Shown: positions 20,601-35,012, numbered from the stretch's first letter. The stretch: DNA of 64,000 nucleotides from Physcomitrium patens (GCF_000002425.4 NC_037260.1:13697516-13761515); one strand, 5' to 3'. Program-made: numbers and translations. Notes: generated by a model from the sequence alone, not told the origin.

Positions 20601-20931
20601 CCACCTTTAGTACTGCCTAATGGCTACGTGTACAGCACAAAGGTTTGTTTGGGAGTATTTTGTTTCTTCATCAAGTTGATCCGTCGAATCATTTTGATTA
20701 TTCCACACCTAGTGTTACTCATGTGACACCAGTTATTATCTACGTTCCTCAAACTACCTGTCGACCTTTCTCTTCCAGAAGACATTAGCCGCTCGGTCTC
20801 TAGCTAAGTGGATCGGATTTTGTTTGCAGGCAATGGAACAAATGGCAATGAGGAACCAAGGCAAGATCGTGTGCCCAAGAACTGGAGCTGTTTATAATTT
20901 TTCAGAACTTGCTAAAGCTTACATTTCATGA
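17613..20931 (+). CDS. MAEA: MAEA-type (Fyv10/GID9-like) E3 ligase subunit, GID/CTLH complex
   Basis: Eight coding exons: 17613-17756, 18108-18281, 18813-19019, 19257-19379, 19548-19733, 20080-20213, 20456-20642 and 20830-20931. Together they give 418 aa, all with GT-AG introns. All introns are phase 0 except the sixth. MAEA is one of the two RING-like subunits of the GID/CTLH ubiquitin ligase and pairs with the RMD5 type. Seen: Ala-rich N-terminus, helical region with FEHLKKAMRLSTRFVEKEV, LisH (about 146-175, RVQRILVDYMLRNSYYDTAF), CTLH (176-240, EALTWCSENKSKLKKSK), CRA-like helices, and a degenerate RING with CYEEGC (325-330), LVCYITKEPM (358-367), LPNGYVY (376-382) and VCPRTG (399-404). 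The start has a good context (G at +4). Length and exon style fit plant homologues. It looks intact. Confidence 0.95.
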
Positions 20932-22323
20932 TGCTTCAAATATCAAGCGACTGCTTGCACACTTATCCTCCAATCCTCGATCATTTGATTCAGAATGTGA
21001 TGTATGGTATTGTATATTACCTTGAAGAGGTACACTGCAAGCTTTTTGGTATCTGATCTGGGTATCGAATTGGTTGTGTTAATTGGCTAGCTATCATCAT
21101 CCACAAATTGTTAGCCCATTATTATCATTCAAGTCATGTAGCATAATATTGTCCAAGTGATTCTTGAAGTTCTGCATAGTTCATGATTACTTTTCAGCAG
21201 GGCAGAAATTAAATGCGAATCAAAGTGACTAAAGTCTGAAGACTGTCAGCATCAAGATTTGCCTGGTACAATTCAATGCTACTGTTTCAGTTTTTGTAAA
21301 TATCCAGCTTAAGCAGATGTCATCACCTTGATGGGACATTTGTTTTTTTCTTCAAATCATGGTTTGCAATGAAATAAACTTTCATTGTACCAACAAGGTT
21401 AATGTGAAGCAGATCAAATTTTCTATTTATTGTTCTGAAGTTGATCATTTGCTTTCTGCAATAATTGCTCTTGATGTATCATTCTTATCAATGGATCAAA
21501 CGTTTTGGATATGTGCCAGTTGTGCTTGGTTTGGCTCCATGTCAATAATCAAAGTAGAGATAATCTCAGCAAGGTGTTTTTTTATGCTTTTGGTTATTTT
21601 CGAATGGACGCAAATGCCATTGGTCAAGGTGTAGGTATGACCCATGTTGGAATATTTGGGTGCTTTTTTGGAATGACATGGACTGCATGTGCAGAGTTGG
21701 GTGGACCTTGCCCAGTGACGAAGTCAACAGATATATGCCTAGTATTCTCGATGTAGACAATCATTCTCTCACATTGGTAGTGGATAAGGCTACAAATGTA
21801 CCTGGTGAAGATCTCTATTCTCTACTTAACCCACCACCACAATTAGAGGGATCCCTGTCGTTGCTATTTCTTATTTCAAAATAAAATTGGGATGATTGGC
21901 TTTATTCCATTGATTTCTGGAAGAATCTTATTTGTCATTCACCATGATTTCATGGGTCACAAACTGCCTACGGGTTTCTCATTCAGATGATTACAACTGC
22001 AGATTCTGAGAGGATGTCATTTGTCAGTCTGTTCATCCTTGAAACCATGTAAACAAATTAATCTGGAAACTTGACATTCTTTAGTGGTTGGAAGACTTAT
22101 CACTCAACATCACAGCAATCAGTTATCCTCTGTTGATTTAATTGTACAGAATTCAATGTTCCTTGATTTTGCATGTGCCAAGTCACTTGTTCACACACAT
22201 GATTTGATAATGTAAAGTGTCTTACCTGCTCAGTCTATTCATTAAAACTCAAAGATTTGATAAAGATGAATGAATAGCAGGTCTGTTCAAATGTGCATAA
22301 TGGAAATTGTTTTTTTAGCAAAG
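20932..22323 (+). other. 3' flank of MAEA, probable 3' UTR then intergenic
   Basis: No recognisable coding content. The 3' UTR probably occupies the first few hundred bases. Small frames at 21359-21884 show no known motif and no shared reading across frames, so they are not called as genes. Confidence 0.5.
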
Positions 22324-22361
22324 TATATGTATGTGTGTGTGTAAATAAATAAATAAATACC

Positions 22362-22395
<34 letters not shown>

Positions 22396-22397
22396 GT
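22324..22397. repeat. Compound microsatellite (TG)n(TAAA)n(TA)n
   Basis: Runs of GT, then AAAT, then AT pairs in succession, seen directly. Confidence 0.9.
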
Positions 22398-24784
22398 TTT
22401 TTTGTTGCTAGTACAAATTTAACAAACTACTTTTAATATGTCAACTCTCTAAGATAAGAAATAGGGGAAAAGTTAGTGATTACACATACTTGATGTACAC
22501 TTCTAGTTTTCCTGTTGTGGATTGACATACATAGCAATGAATTGATGTCAGATATAGGAAGGTAAAAGTATGGATGTTTATTTACTAAGTTCAGTTAATT
22601 TTTATAGTTTTAAAAAATAAGTATATAAAATATGCTAATTAGTTACCTGATCATTTTAAAAAAAACAGAAACTTATTTTTAATTTTTAATTTTTTACAAT
22701 CAATGTACTTTTAGTAAAAAGACTTCCATAAAACCTCTAAAGAATTAATTATTTTGTTTCATGTTAAATCTCTTTATATATATAAGTTGTCTCTCTTTTA
22801 AATAGCTTAGACTAATTTCTTGAGCGTTGTTGTTGGAATTGTATTCTACATGAGGGTTGTTTTGGACTATCCTTAGTGGGCTTTTCCAGCTTTGGAATCT
22901 TCAGATGTAAAGAGGCTTTTTCTGTGCTTTGGAGATCTCGTGTTCTCTGAATTTCGTTTATTGTGGCTATGGAGATAAATTATGTGGTGCACTAAAATTT
23001 AATGAAAATGGAAGGACTACTCTACAGCACTTTCTTGATGCAACTTTGTTTATTTTTTAATATTGGTATTCTATCAGTTGGTTTTTAAATTTCTACTTAT
23101 TTATACGTTTAGTCACAATCTCTTTTTTCATCAAGATTTCTGTGAGACGGTTAAGCAACAATTGCCAATTTGAAGTTTTATTTTACTTTCTGAAATGGTA
23201 TATGTGGATATCATTTAAAGTTCAGTTTGATAGCCAAAAAAACTAAAAGATTCCCGAAATTAGTCAAGTAGCAATAAATTTGGCTTTCAAAGCTTGAGTT
23301 AGAACCTTATTTGACGAAGAATGGGAATACAAAAATTTACTGTTAAAATTGAGTGATATAAACCTGTGCAAAGGTTTGATTATTTCATATGATTTATTAT
23401 TTATTATTTATTACATGTATGCAGCTTCTTTATTCTCCCTGATTATTTTAAAGTTTCAAATAATTATTTGTGAGATCTGACGAATTCAAATACCTGCTTA
23501 CTGCGAAGTTTTGCAGAGGCGAGCTTTCTGATATTATAAAACACTGTTGTTGAGGGTAATTGTTGTGAGGACGACGTGGCCGTGGGCCTGGTCTGGTCGA
23601 TGAAAAGTCAAAATGTTCTAGTAGAGGTACAAACACAGCGCCCATTTGAAAAACCATCTTGCGATGTCTTCGATGCTAGACTCCGCGAGTCCACAGTGTG
23701 CAAACCACGGCAAAAGTTAGCCCAGACACGTGGGTGACAGACCAAACAGTGGATGACTGCCGATAAGTCTGATTTCATTGTGTCTATTCGGAGCACTAGG
23801 TGTAACGAACGCAAGCTTCAACGTTGCCACATCGCGTTGCTTTATCTCAATTCACTTCCCCGCTGGATGTGGACCAGACATGGTAGTTTCTCATAGAGGT
23901 AGCGCAAACTACAATCAATCCAACATCAACACTTCTCGACGACAACCTTCTCCTCGCTGCTTCTAATCCTGTCACTAGCAGTGAAGAAACTAATCCAAAG
24001 CCTTTGCTCGACATCCATTTCTCCCACCCCACTCTTCGTTTTTCAACAACGAAAGTGCACAGGCCTTCAAAGGTCTGGAAGTCGATCGAACCAGGGTTTG
24101 ATCTCCCAGCGGTAACTAAACAAAGCCTTGCGAAGAAACTCAGTGCAGGTCATGTGGGAATCAGACTAGTCTATCAGCCATAAATGTTGTGGTGGAGTTG
24201 GAGCACAGCTGCAGGACAACGTTGGACGCGGCGACTGTGCAAGCTCAAGTGACCTATGTCGGCAAAGTTCACGTTCTCGGCTTGACCAACATCGTAATCC
24301 ACGCAGCTTAGATCCCTCGACACCTTCGACTAAGCACACGAGTAAAGCTGTTCAGATCAGTGTTGGTTGATTCACCTCTCGCTGGTGTTGCAAATGGTTT
24401 CTCCGACGGTGCAGACACAAAGAGAACTAGAGTTTGTATTGCAATTGTCTCACCCTTCATGTTGGCTTCAGAAACCTCTAGAATGTGGACTTATACTGTT
24501 GAGAGCCGAAGTGTGTTGAGAATGTTGCTGATAATGTTGGTTTTCATTCTTTCATGCGAAATGTTTCAGTTTAAGTGAAGGTTTGGAATGGATATGTGAA
24601 ACTAAAGAGCTCGATAAAACAGATAAATGAAAACATCTATTTCTAGATTAAAGCCAGTTTATGCTAATTCTTGAACCTAGAAGCATTTCTCAGGTTGTGT
24701 TATTGTGATATTCAACCGTGACCGACTCATTTGTGAATCTGGGACGGTCATGCTCTTGGTTGATAAAATTGTGAGAAAGAGAGC

Positions 24785-24805
24785 GAGAGAGAGAGAGAGA
24801 GAGAG
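24785..24805. repeat. (GA)n microsatellite
   Basis: Perfect GA run of about 20 bp. Confidence 0.9.
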
Positions 24806-25107
24806 TTCTGAATCGATTGAGAAGCTATTCAATAATCGTTATTCTGTAGCATCTTTGATAAGAAACTATAATTGAGATTACGTGAATTCAAAAGCAATGT
24901 TTTGCATAAAAATATTTTCTTGTTTAAATCTGTAATAGTTTTTGATTGTTAAAAACTAGAATAAATAGAATTCAATAGAATAAATAAAATTAAATATTTT
25001 CAAACACCTTGTAGTTTTGAAAGTAATTTTGATTATCAATGTAATAATCATAATAAAATTTTAAATTTTAAAGTAGTTTTATCACTTCAAGGTTGTAACT
25101 GTATGTG

Positions 25108-25194
25108 GGAATATATATATATATATATATATACAAATACATACATACATAAAAACTAAAATAATTGTACTAATGATGTAGTAAAAAAATCATG

Positions 25195-25231
<37 letters not shown>
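25108..25231. repeat. Two (AT)n microsatellites
   Basis: AT runs at about 25108-25132 and 25197-25231, separated by AT-rich single-copy DNA. Confidence 0.9.
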
Positions 25232-25234
<3 letters not shown>

Positions 25235-25654
25235 AAAATAATCACCTTTCTATTTGGCTGATATTATATTACCTTTATTGCTAAATATAATATAATTGTG
25301 GAAGATATCATATATAACAAACTAAAATATGCTCTCATATCTTATATAATTAAAAGATTACATGTTAAATTAAAATTTTAAATTATGATTTAAAATAATA
25401 ATATAGATAAAAAAATATGTATATTCAGTTTTATTATCAACTAAATAAATTTAAAATTATATTTGAATTATTTAATTTTATGATAATTTTAGTAATATTA
25501 ATTAATTTATATTATCAATTAAATGAAGCATATCAATTAAATTTATTTTTTTCACTTAATATGTTTTTTTTATATATGATATAATCCTTGAAAATTTGGT
25601 CAACATGCTATAAGATTCAAAACAATTAAGTGATTTTTTTATAACAATAATTAA

Positions 25655-26063
25655 TGTTTTGATTGCTATGGATATATTACTTGAGTAAGACAACATTCTA
25701 AAAATTCAAAGAAATGAAACAAAAGAGATTTATTTTTTATTACAAACAATGAGCTATGACAAGGCATAAGAACAAGAGTAGAAGGCTCTAAATAATCTAT
25801 TTAAATTGCATTGTTGAAACTGAGGATCCTCTCAGCCTCAATTTTTATATATTAAGTGCAAGAAGTTCATTGAGAAGTTTTTTTAATGCATGGAGCTAAA
25901 AAAGCCTCTAAAAATATTCTATGATCATCTAAGATTTTTTAGAATCTTCTAGGATCTTTTAGAATCTTTGTTAAAATCTACTAGAACCTATTAAGGACTT
26001 TTCAAAATCATTGAGAATCTTCTAGAACCTTCTAAAATCTTCTTCTATTATATGTCATTTACA
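25655..26063 (-). repeat. E 3' LTR (outer edge approximate)
   Basis: Inner edge TGTAAATGACATATAAT (minus) follows a purine tract ending GGTGA, just as in family B. It contains HSE-like blocks near 25935-26040 and the palindrome TTGAGGCTGAG/CTCAGTTTCAA near 25820-25850. The outer edge near 25655 is estimated from the B LTR length. Confidence 0.65.
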
Positions 26064-28334
26064 TCACCTCTTTTTTTTGCTCCAAATTTCATAAGAAGGC
26101 ATAGAGTTAAAGTTGATTAAAGGTAAAGAATGTCAAAGATGTGTTGGATGGTTTTGGCTATAAATCCAAGTTGTCTTTTGCAAGTCAAAAGATTTATTAA
26201 TCCTTGCAATCAAGAATAGTGACAAATATCTTCTATCATATACTAAGCTTAAATTTTTGTGTCTTCATTGCAAAACTAATGAAATTGCTTCACAACGTCT
26301 TTTATAGGCAAATTCTATTTTAATAACAAATGCCAAAGAACAACTATTAAGTATTTTTAATGTCATCTTGATTTAGATAATTTTTCTTTTTGAAGTTGAT
26401 AACATAAAATATTTAGTTGAAATGACATAATTAATATGATATTGATTAATTATTTATATTTAACTATTTAAGTTAAATCAAAGACATATCACAAATATAA
26501 GATTGAGTAGGACTACTTTAAGATTTGTAAGTTTATAAGAAGATTGAGCTCTAAAAACTTTTGGAATTACTTCTTCTCCTTATACAAAATAATTGTAAAT
26601 TCTCAGATACATCATATTTAAATATGTAAGATGGAAGCATTATCTAACAAATATTTCTACTTTAGGTCTAAAAAGTTTTCATTGACAAATTTCTAGTATT
26701 TTTTGCAATACATTTATTAATTTTGAAGTTGGCTCTTATATGCGCTCACTAATGTTATAACCACACTGATATACAAAATACTCTATTTGTCTTTGTTTTA
26801 GAATTAAATCAAATATTTTGTCTATTTCAATTTTTTTATAATTATCAACTTAAACATAAAGCAATGATAATTTTATTTATATTTTTTATGATTAATTCTT
26901 TATAATATACTAAAAGAGAAGTATAAAAAATAAGATATACATTCTCAAATACTAGTAGTTTTAATTGATAAGTAACAAAGTTAATTTATATTTAAATAGA
27001 TAATGATCATAACTTTAGATAGTCTAACTTGTTAGATGGTTGAGTAGCCTTATATTATGCTATAACAACCATTCTTTATCACCAACTTAAAATAGGAGTT
27101 GTTCCTTCTTTTACATGTCAATTGGCTCTTCAAATTGTATTAAGGCTTCTTCTAATTGAAGCTTCAAAGTAGCTTGTATATAAGCTATTTGGCTTACAAA
27201 ATTATTTTTGATAGATTTTTAAATCTATCAAAAAATAACATATTTAATTTTAGATAAATATCGTAATTAGAATAAAATATAATTTATTAAGTAGATGCAT
27301 GGATTATGTTATTATAGACAAACTCTACTAGAGACAAATAAGGTGTCTAATTTTCTTATTGGTAGTTAATGGTATATTTGAAGTACAAATCTAAAATTTG
27401 GTTGACTTGCTTTGTTTAGCCATCAATTTTTGAATAAAAATCTAAAAAAAGTTTGATTTTTATTCAAAGATTTAAAAAAATTAACTTCCAAAACTTGGAC
27501 ACAAATTGAAGTCCTTGATTTGATATAATATCATCTTATAATCTATTATATCAATAGACATTATTAATTAAATTTTTTTAGATATTTCTTCATCAGTAAT
27601 GTTTTTTTTACAAGGAATAAAATGTGTCATCTTTCTAAGTTAATTAAAAATTATGTATTTGATAGAAAAGTAATTTGATGGTGGAAGATTTGTGATGAAG
27701 TCTAAAGAGATAAAAGACCCCAGTTTCTTTGAAACTTATAACAATTGAAGAAATCTATTAAAGATTCTTTGATTTAAAAAATATATTATAAAAGAGAAAA
27801 AATTCCTTCATAATATTTAGGCTATTAAAAATCTCTAGAATTAAATTTGAATATCTTATTGAATCCAAAATATCTTGTAGTTGAAAAGTTATTATATATT
27901 TGAAGAAAAAAAAGGCACAATGGCTCTTTTGGAATATACAAAAATTCTTTAAAATAAAAAAGAGTATCTTCAAACTTAAATTCAATTGATTCATAGTAGA
28001 TCTTATTGGAAAAATATTTAATATGAAAAATAAGAGGTTCTATAGTCAAGGTTGTACAAACATGATTAAAAAAATAAAAAAATAAAAAAATCATTGATAT
28101 TGATATAATAGTTACTGAAATATAAACAAATTGGATTTTAAGAATATTTTTTTGTTACTATTTGTATGCTATCTTTTCTTTTTTGACATAAGATATAATT
28201 ATTTTGATAATATACCTATTAATTCTTATTTCTTTGAATTAATTAATGATATTGAAGTCAAAACTTAATATAAACTTGATTCAAGGGACTTGATGCAAAT
28301 TTAAAATACAAATTAACATAAAATATTCAAAATT

Positions 28335-28339
<5 letters not shown>

Positions 28340-28374
<35 letters not shown>
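28340..28374. repeat. (AT)n microsatellite
   Basis: Perfect AT run inside element E. Confidence 0.9.
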
Positions 28375-28376
<2 letters not shown>

Positions 28377-29152
28377 CTAATTATTAGATATGAAGAACCT
28401 TCAAATAAATAATACTATATTCAAAAAAATCCATAATAAGAAGAAATTCTTTATCATGGATCTTGTAATATATTTCTATAACTAAGATTTTTTTGAGTAG
28501 GAAAAATACTAGATTTAGTCTTCTTTTCTTCCAACTTGTGATAAAATTACTTTCAATGCAGTATTTAAAGTATTGATTCTATAAAAAATTATTTAGATAA
28601 GTTTATGTAAATTAAAATGTGAATTGATTTATATGTTATTTTTAAGTATTCTAAGGATTTTTCAGCATTTCATTTCTATTCAAGCTTATGCTTCTATATC
28701 AATTCTGTAATAGAAGTAATTATTTGAAAATGATTATTGATGAAGATTATATAGAAATTTTAAATCTAAAATACATTGGCTATTACATACCAATTTTTTA
28801 GTTATTTAGTTACTAATGGTCTTAATCTCCTTAAAATCCATTATAAATCCTTTATTCAATATGATGTATTCAAAGAATTTTACTTAGAATTTACAGAATA
28901 TATATTTTTCTAATTTGGAATATAATCTACTATCTAATTACTTTAAAAGATAAAACATATATGTTGTTTATATTCTTCTAAATTCTTAAGAAAATCAAGA
29001 TATTATTTGAATAATATATAAAAAAATCATTAAAGAATTCACAAAATATATTATTCATCAAATGTCGAAAAATGACTTATACATTTGTAAGACCAAAAGA
29101 TTTGACATTGCATTTAAAATGTTCATATCTTATATAAAGAAGAGTCTTTTAT

Positions 29153-29703
29153 TGTCATAGAAATATATATTTATCCCAATAATTATTTATATGATTAAAT
29201 AAAAGTAGGTAAATATAGATTAATTTCATAAAGTCTTCTAGAGAAGCTTTATAGAAGCTGTATAGATGCAATTTTGACTTTAGATGTATTTGTAGGTTAG
29301 AAACTTGGCCAACAAGTTAACCACGTGTTGGTAGCTTGTGGAACAAGTCAACTCCATATAGTGGCTTGTGGAATAAGCTAACTATGTGGTACATACATAA
29401 ATAACTTACCTTATAAATTAAGACATGTCGTTAACAAAGTCAATATATGTTGGAGGTCCTATAGAATATTACCATGTAGCTCCTAATTAGAGAGTATATA
29501 AGGAAGTAAGAGTGAAGCCTTCTTTACTCTTGTCAATGCCTTTCTAGTCCTTAGTCTTATTTCAAGACTTTCTAGTCTTTTTGTTTTTGGCAATAACTAT
29601 TCTAGTTTAATATTACATCACCTTTTGAGTGACTTTCTAGTTTTCTTTAGTGATACAAGAGTGCATTGAGGATTTTTTTTCTTTGAGATATATATTCTTA
29701 ATA
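29153..29703 (+). repeat. A2 5' LTR
   Basis: Homologous to the A1 LTR, with the conserved blocks TAGAAACTTGG and AGAGTATATAAGG and the self-primer ACTCTTGTCAA at 29526-29536. The matching site TTGATAAGAGT lies at 29706-29716, 2 nt after the LTR. It pairs with one G-U type mismatch. Confidence 0.85.
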
Positions 29704-32700
29704 GTTTGATAAGAGTGCTAACATACTATTTTTGTCTTATTTTAAAAGTGAGTAGATTACCTCACTTCTATTGTTTTATTTTGAAGGTTGCAGCGTATCT
29801 ACCTTTAAACAAAAAATCTTATTTTCTAACATTAATCTTTTCTTTAAAGAGAGTAGATTAGTCATCTTTGTAGAAATTTTTATTAGAAGTTACAGATTAT
29901 TTCCCTCTAATTTAATTTTTTGAATTTTTTTGAATTGTCTATGGAAGGAAAGATTATGGATGCTACTCCTAACAGAAGTGAGAATAGATATGCAACTATT
30001 GTGGATCTTCACGAGCTTGTCAACACTCTTAAGGTGGTAATTTCATACATTATCAATATCAACCATGGAAATACTACTTCTATACCGATGGAAGAAGTCT
30101 AATGTCTATGTGAAGAAGTTATGGAATTGAAGGAAACAAGTTGATTAGCCTTACAACCTAATTCAAGGGATCTTGCTTCTATAAGCTTAAGAGAAGTAAG
30201 AATCAGTATGCTTGAGAAGTTTGATAGAACAAGATCAAAATTTTAAGGGTTTTTATAATAAGTTAAGCTCTACTTAAGATTACATCTTTTCCAATATACA
30301 CATGGATTTACTCAAGTCCACTTCATAGGCACATTTCTATCTAGAAGTGCTCTTTTTTGGTTTCCACCTTTGATGGAAAAGGATATACAACCTCTTTATA
30401 ATTTAAATTAATTTTTAGAAGTGTTTATGGCCATGTTTGGAGAAAGTGATCGAGAGTGAGTAGCAGAGTCTAAATTCTTATTTTTACGACAAGGATCATA
30501 ATTAGCCACTACATATACTGCTGAATTTTAATACCTCACTTGTCACATAGACTAGAATGATAAAACACTTATCAATCAATTTTGATATGGGTTGAAGGAT
30601 AACATCAATACTTTCTTATTAATAATGCCAAAAGGAAAATCTTTAGAACCATTTATTGATCAAGCCATTCCATGCAACAATTGATTATTTGAAAGGCATC
30701 AAGAATAAAGACTTGGTTGGAGAGGAATAAGTCAAGTAATAGTAGCAGCTCCTAAGTTTTTTGAAACATATCCATCAAGGCCAAATCCAATGCAAATTGA
30801 TATGATATGTTTTAAACATCTCAAAAAACAAAAAAAGAATCAACATTATTAAGAAGATTTGTATTTATATAATGGAGAAGCTAAGCACATTGCTCATCAT
30901 TATACAAAGAAGCAATGTAATTATAAAATGAAGAGCACAACTACCTAAGAAGATAATGTGTTTGAAAATGAATTTTTCTAGCCACAATAGGAACCGTGCA
31001 GCTGGAATCATGTACAAGACCTAGTAAAGGTCTTATTTTCTTCTCATACCCCTCACATTGGTTTACAATAGATGTATGTTTAGGACCTAAAAATCATAAA
31101 GTCTTTGCCTTATTAGATTGAAGAGCTTATTAGATTGAAGAGCTTCAACTTTTTTTATAGACAAAGATTTTGTCAAAAATCAAAAAATAACTTTAGTCAA
31201 GAAAAGTCATAGATGGTTATTTTTTATCCTCTCAAAATATTATCCATGAGATTATTCTTTTAGATGTAACAATTATAGATCATAACAGCATAGTAGTATT
31301 TAATATAATAAGATCTCCTTCCAATCCAATTATTTTAGGATTACCATGGCAAAAAAATATAACCTTCATATAAATTAGATTTCTCATAACCTTAACTTTT
31401 TTGATATAATCCAAGATTGGGTTAGTAAAGGTGAAGTACATAAGTCTAATACATCCAAATCTTTATTGATAGATGCAAGAGCTTTTATGCATGTTGTACA
31501 AGAAAGATCATCTTTTGCTACATATGCTATGCCCATTTCTAATGATGAAAAAATGTCAAGTGGTATTTCAAACTTGTATCAAGAATTGTAACATGTTTTT
31601 GAAAAAAAGAATATAGATATTTTTCCAAAGCATTGACCTTATGATTGTTCAATTAATCTTCATAAAGGAGCTCAACTACCATTCAAATCAATCTATAGTT
31701 TATTGTAGAATGAGTTGGTTGTATTAGAGGAATGTATTAATGAAAATTTGGCAAAGAACTTCATACGTCATTCTAAATCTCCAATCGAGGCTCCTATCTT
31801 ATTTGTAAAGAAGAAAGACGGATCTCTGCAAATGTATGTGGATTAATGAGGACTCAATAAGTTCACCATCAAAAATAGGTATCCTTTGCCTTTGATTTTA
31901 GGACTTCTTGACCAATTCAATCAAGCAAAGATCTATATCAAAATAGATCTACGAGGAGCATACAATTTAGTTCATATCAAAAAAAGAAATGAATAGAAGA
32001 CTACTTTTTGAACTAATTATCGATATTTTGAATATAATTTCATGCCTTTTGGATTCATGAATACATCGACCACTTTTCAACATATTATGAATGATATTTT
32101 TTATCAATTTCTAGATGATTTTTTTATTTACTAATTAGGCTACATTTTAATCTACTCTAAGAAAATAAAAGAACATGAACTTCATATTTGTCATATATTA
32201 CAGAAACTTAGAGATACAGAATTATATGCTAAGTTGAAAAAGTGTATTTTCCTTACTACTCAAGTTGATTTTTTAGGATAAATTATTTCCAATGAAGGCC
32301 TTATGATGGATTTCAAGAAGGTCCAAACTATAATAGATTAGAAGATTCTAAGAACAATACGAGATGTGCAATGTTATTTGAGCTTTGCTAATTAATACAA
32401 AATCTTCATCAAGAATTTTTTTCAAGTTGCAGCTCTACTTACACATTTGACTTATAAAGATAAACTTAAGTAGAATAAAGAAGTAAAAGCATCATTTGAT
32501 GCTTTAAAGAAGGAATTTATTTTTGCACCAATCTTATATTGTGTTAACTTTTTTAAGGTATTTTTTTATAGAAATAGTTGCGTCAAACTTTGCTTTGGAT
32601 GTTATGTTATCATAAATGGGAATATATGACAAATTCTACTTAGTAGTTTTTTATTCCAAGAAATATTTAGCAACGGAGATTAATTATGAGATTCATGATA

Positions 32701-33149
32701 AAGAACTCCCTACAATCATGGATTCATTTCAAGAATGGCATCATTATCTAGAAGGTGCCTCAAGTCTAGTCACCATATACACAAATCATAAAAATCTTGA
32801 GTAATTCATGTCAGCACGTACTTTGAATCGTCATGAAGTCCATTGGAGCATGTCTTTATCTAGATTCAATTTCAAGATCATTTATTGATTTAAAAAATAA
32901 CAAGGTTTATTAGACGCACTTTTTAAATGTACTTATCTTACACCAAAAAAAAGAGATGCATCTTTTGATCAACAAAGAATGATTTTCTTGAAGCTCAAGC
33001 ATTTTCATCTTTCAACAATAAAATCAACATTGATTGTTGATTCAACCTTTGTTAAGCAAATTCAATTAAATATATCTTCTGATTTTCTTATTTATAATAT
33101 CAAGAATCTTTTTTCTAAGTCTAATAATATTGGTAATAAAAAAGAAAGT
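29704..33149 (+). pseudogene. A2 leader, gag and pol remains (fossil)
   Basis: In the order of A1: leader with GGATTACC-like modules; gag with MEEVxELKE-like helices; a capsid block near 30330; a zinc-knuckle remnant near 30870; the conserved gag-pol junction GGAACCGTGCAGCTGGAATC near 30990; protease near 31100-31350; reverse transcriptase near 31700-32160; and RNase H near 32600-32900 (INYEIHDKELPTIMDSFQEW). Decayed throughout. Confidence 0.85.
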
Positions 33150-35008
33150 TTAAGGCATCTATATAGATGAATGGAGATGGATGATGAAAATCTCCATTCC
33201 TATTCATCAAAAATCATGACCAATGGGCTTCAAGGAGGCTGCTTGAGGCCATATTAGAGATTAGGATTAGTTTTTCGAGGGCATTTGAACTTTGGAGGCT
33301 AGGGTCAGCAAGTTTAGGTTTTTTTCTACTGTTTTGGTAGAAATTTTAAGTCATTTGGAATTTATATGAAAGAGATATGGCTGCTCATAGTTAGGGTGTT
33401 GATTTTGTACTTACTGTCACTCTTTTGGATATAACGCACGCATACAGAAAGCAACAAAGGATTGGCAATTGAGATTAGAGAAAGCACTTTTTTGGTTAGA
33501 TTGCTTGATGAATTTTAAGCTGCTATGAAGGAATTATTAGAAATTGAAGTCAACATTTGAAATCTAAGGGTAGTAATTGACTCCAATTGCTAGTAGTTAT
33601 ATTTTGAGCTATATCTTGTGTAATTTGACAAGATTTTGGCTAAGAATTTTTAAAAATGTTTGTTTTTATGTTGCTAAACTTTATACATAAGTTTTGTGAT
33701 ATTTGGGTTTTGGGTTTGTGAGATATGAAGTTAATAGTACTTAGGTGCTTGTGAATTAGGATTTTAGAGCATCTGCTAGGATTTTTAAGATGTCAAATGA
33801 TCAGTAGTAAATTTAAAGTTGAATTTTTGTAAGATAAAGCTTAAGATTGAATTCTATAATATCTGTGAATTTGACAAAATCTGAATGGTTGGATCAAGAA
33901 ATATGAATTTCTAAAGTTCGAAAAGAAGAAATATTTTGTGAAAATATTATATTTTGAAGGAATTTTATTATAACTTGAGAATTTTATACAAAGTAAAGGA
34001 GTATTTTGGGAGCGAAGACTTTATATATATGTTAAAGATGGATATATGGAGCTATGGTTGAATTCTTGTATAAAGATGAGTTTTTGAGAGGAGATTGTGG
34101 ATTTCCTTTGAAGTTATTGAAAACCTAATCTATCAGCAAATGATTAGCTATGATTTGGTATAGCCAAGAATGTTAGAAAATTTCTAAATATTTTAGAAAG
34201 CCTTATGTATAAACCTTCTTAAATATAAAAGGGTTTATTAGTACAATATCTTTTTGATATTGTAGTATTTATTTGTTTTCTACTTTTAAGGTTAAATAAC
34301 TTATTGGAGCTTATATTGGATCAAGATTTTGAAGATTAAATTCTGTTTTATAATTTAAATGGATTAAAATTTATAAAATCTAATTGTTAAAGATGAACTT
34401 TAGAAGATAGAGACAAGCTATTTTTTATGGTGGAATTTCATTTCATAGTGATTTTTATCACTATTTGGAGTTGAAGAATGGGAAAAAAAATCAAAAAATC
34501 AAAAATCAAAAGTGTACTAATTCAAGGCCAAATTGAAATTAGGGATTGTGATTTGCCAAGATTTTGTACTTAAGGGAGTCCAAATTTAAGAATGGTAATC
34601 ATGAAGGCTTTGATGGCAAGAATCCTTGCTGATCTCCTAATTAGGATACTTAGAATTAGAATTCTAGTTAAAATTTACAATTAGATTAGCAAATTAATTA
34701 ATTTTAGTAATTTAGAACTTAGATTTGGGCTTGTGAATAGTCAATCCAAGGATAAAAATATATTTCGGACACATTGGTGGTGTTAGTTTTGCCAAAAAAG
34801 CATTAGTTTTTGAGATTTAGGCATTTCCAGACTTAAAATCGGATTTAGACTTAGGATCAGTAAAGACCCTTGATCTTGGTTAGGAATTTTTGATCTAGAT
34901 GGTAGAGATGTATCTACCACTTTTGGGCCTCCTCCCACTTGGTTGAGAGGGCTTGGATGGCCGAGCTTCCTCTCTCTCTCTCTCTCTTCTTTTCTATGAC
35001 GAAGCTAT

Positions 35009-35012
<4 letters not shown>

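Larger units (their letters stand above)
22398..25654. other. Intergenic region, no gene recognised
   Basis: AT-rich to about 23450. A more balanced stretch follows from about 23500 to 24600 with short frames on both strands, none recognisable. AT-rich DNA with dinucleotide runs takes over from 24800. The more balanced stretch may be an untranslated gene part or a decayed gene. One 63-codon open stretch without ATG lies at 24120-24311. Confidence 0.5.
25655..29152 (-). mobile_element. Chromovirus E, left part (fossil, split by A2)
   Basis: Minus-strand element with 3' LTR (to 26063), polypurine tract (about 26066-26080), remains of ORF3 (26117-26210), integrase pieces (27760-28100, with FKFNSRDF and LCLFFLQIYNNFS) and reverse transcriptase pieces near 29000-29140 (FGLTN-like block). 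It resembles family B most in LTR layout, but it is far more decayed and has many breaks. The remainder continues at 43269 on the far side of A2. Confidence 0.8.

Noticed and set aside
21359-21884. Several frames of 64-91 codons after MAEA
   Set aside because: They overlap in different frames and on both strands, lack motifs and look like chance frames in the 3' flank.
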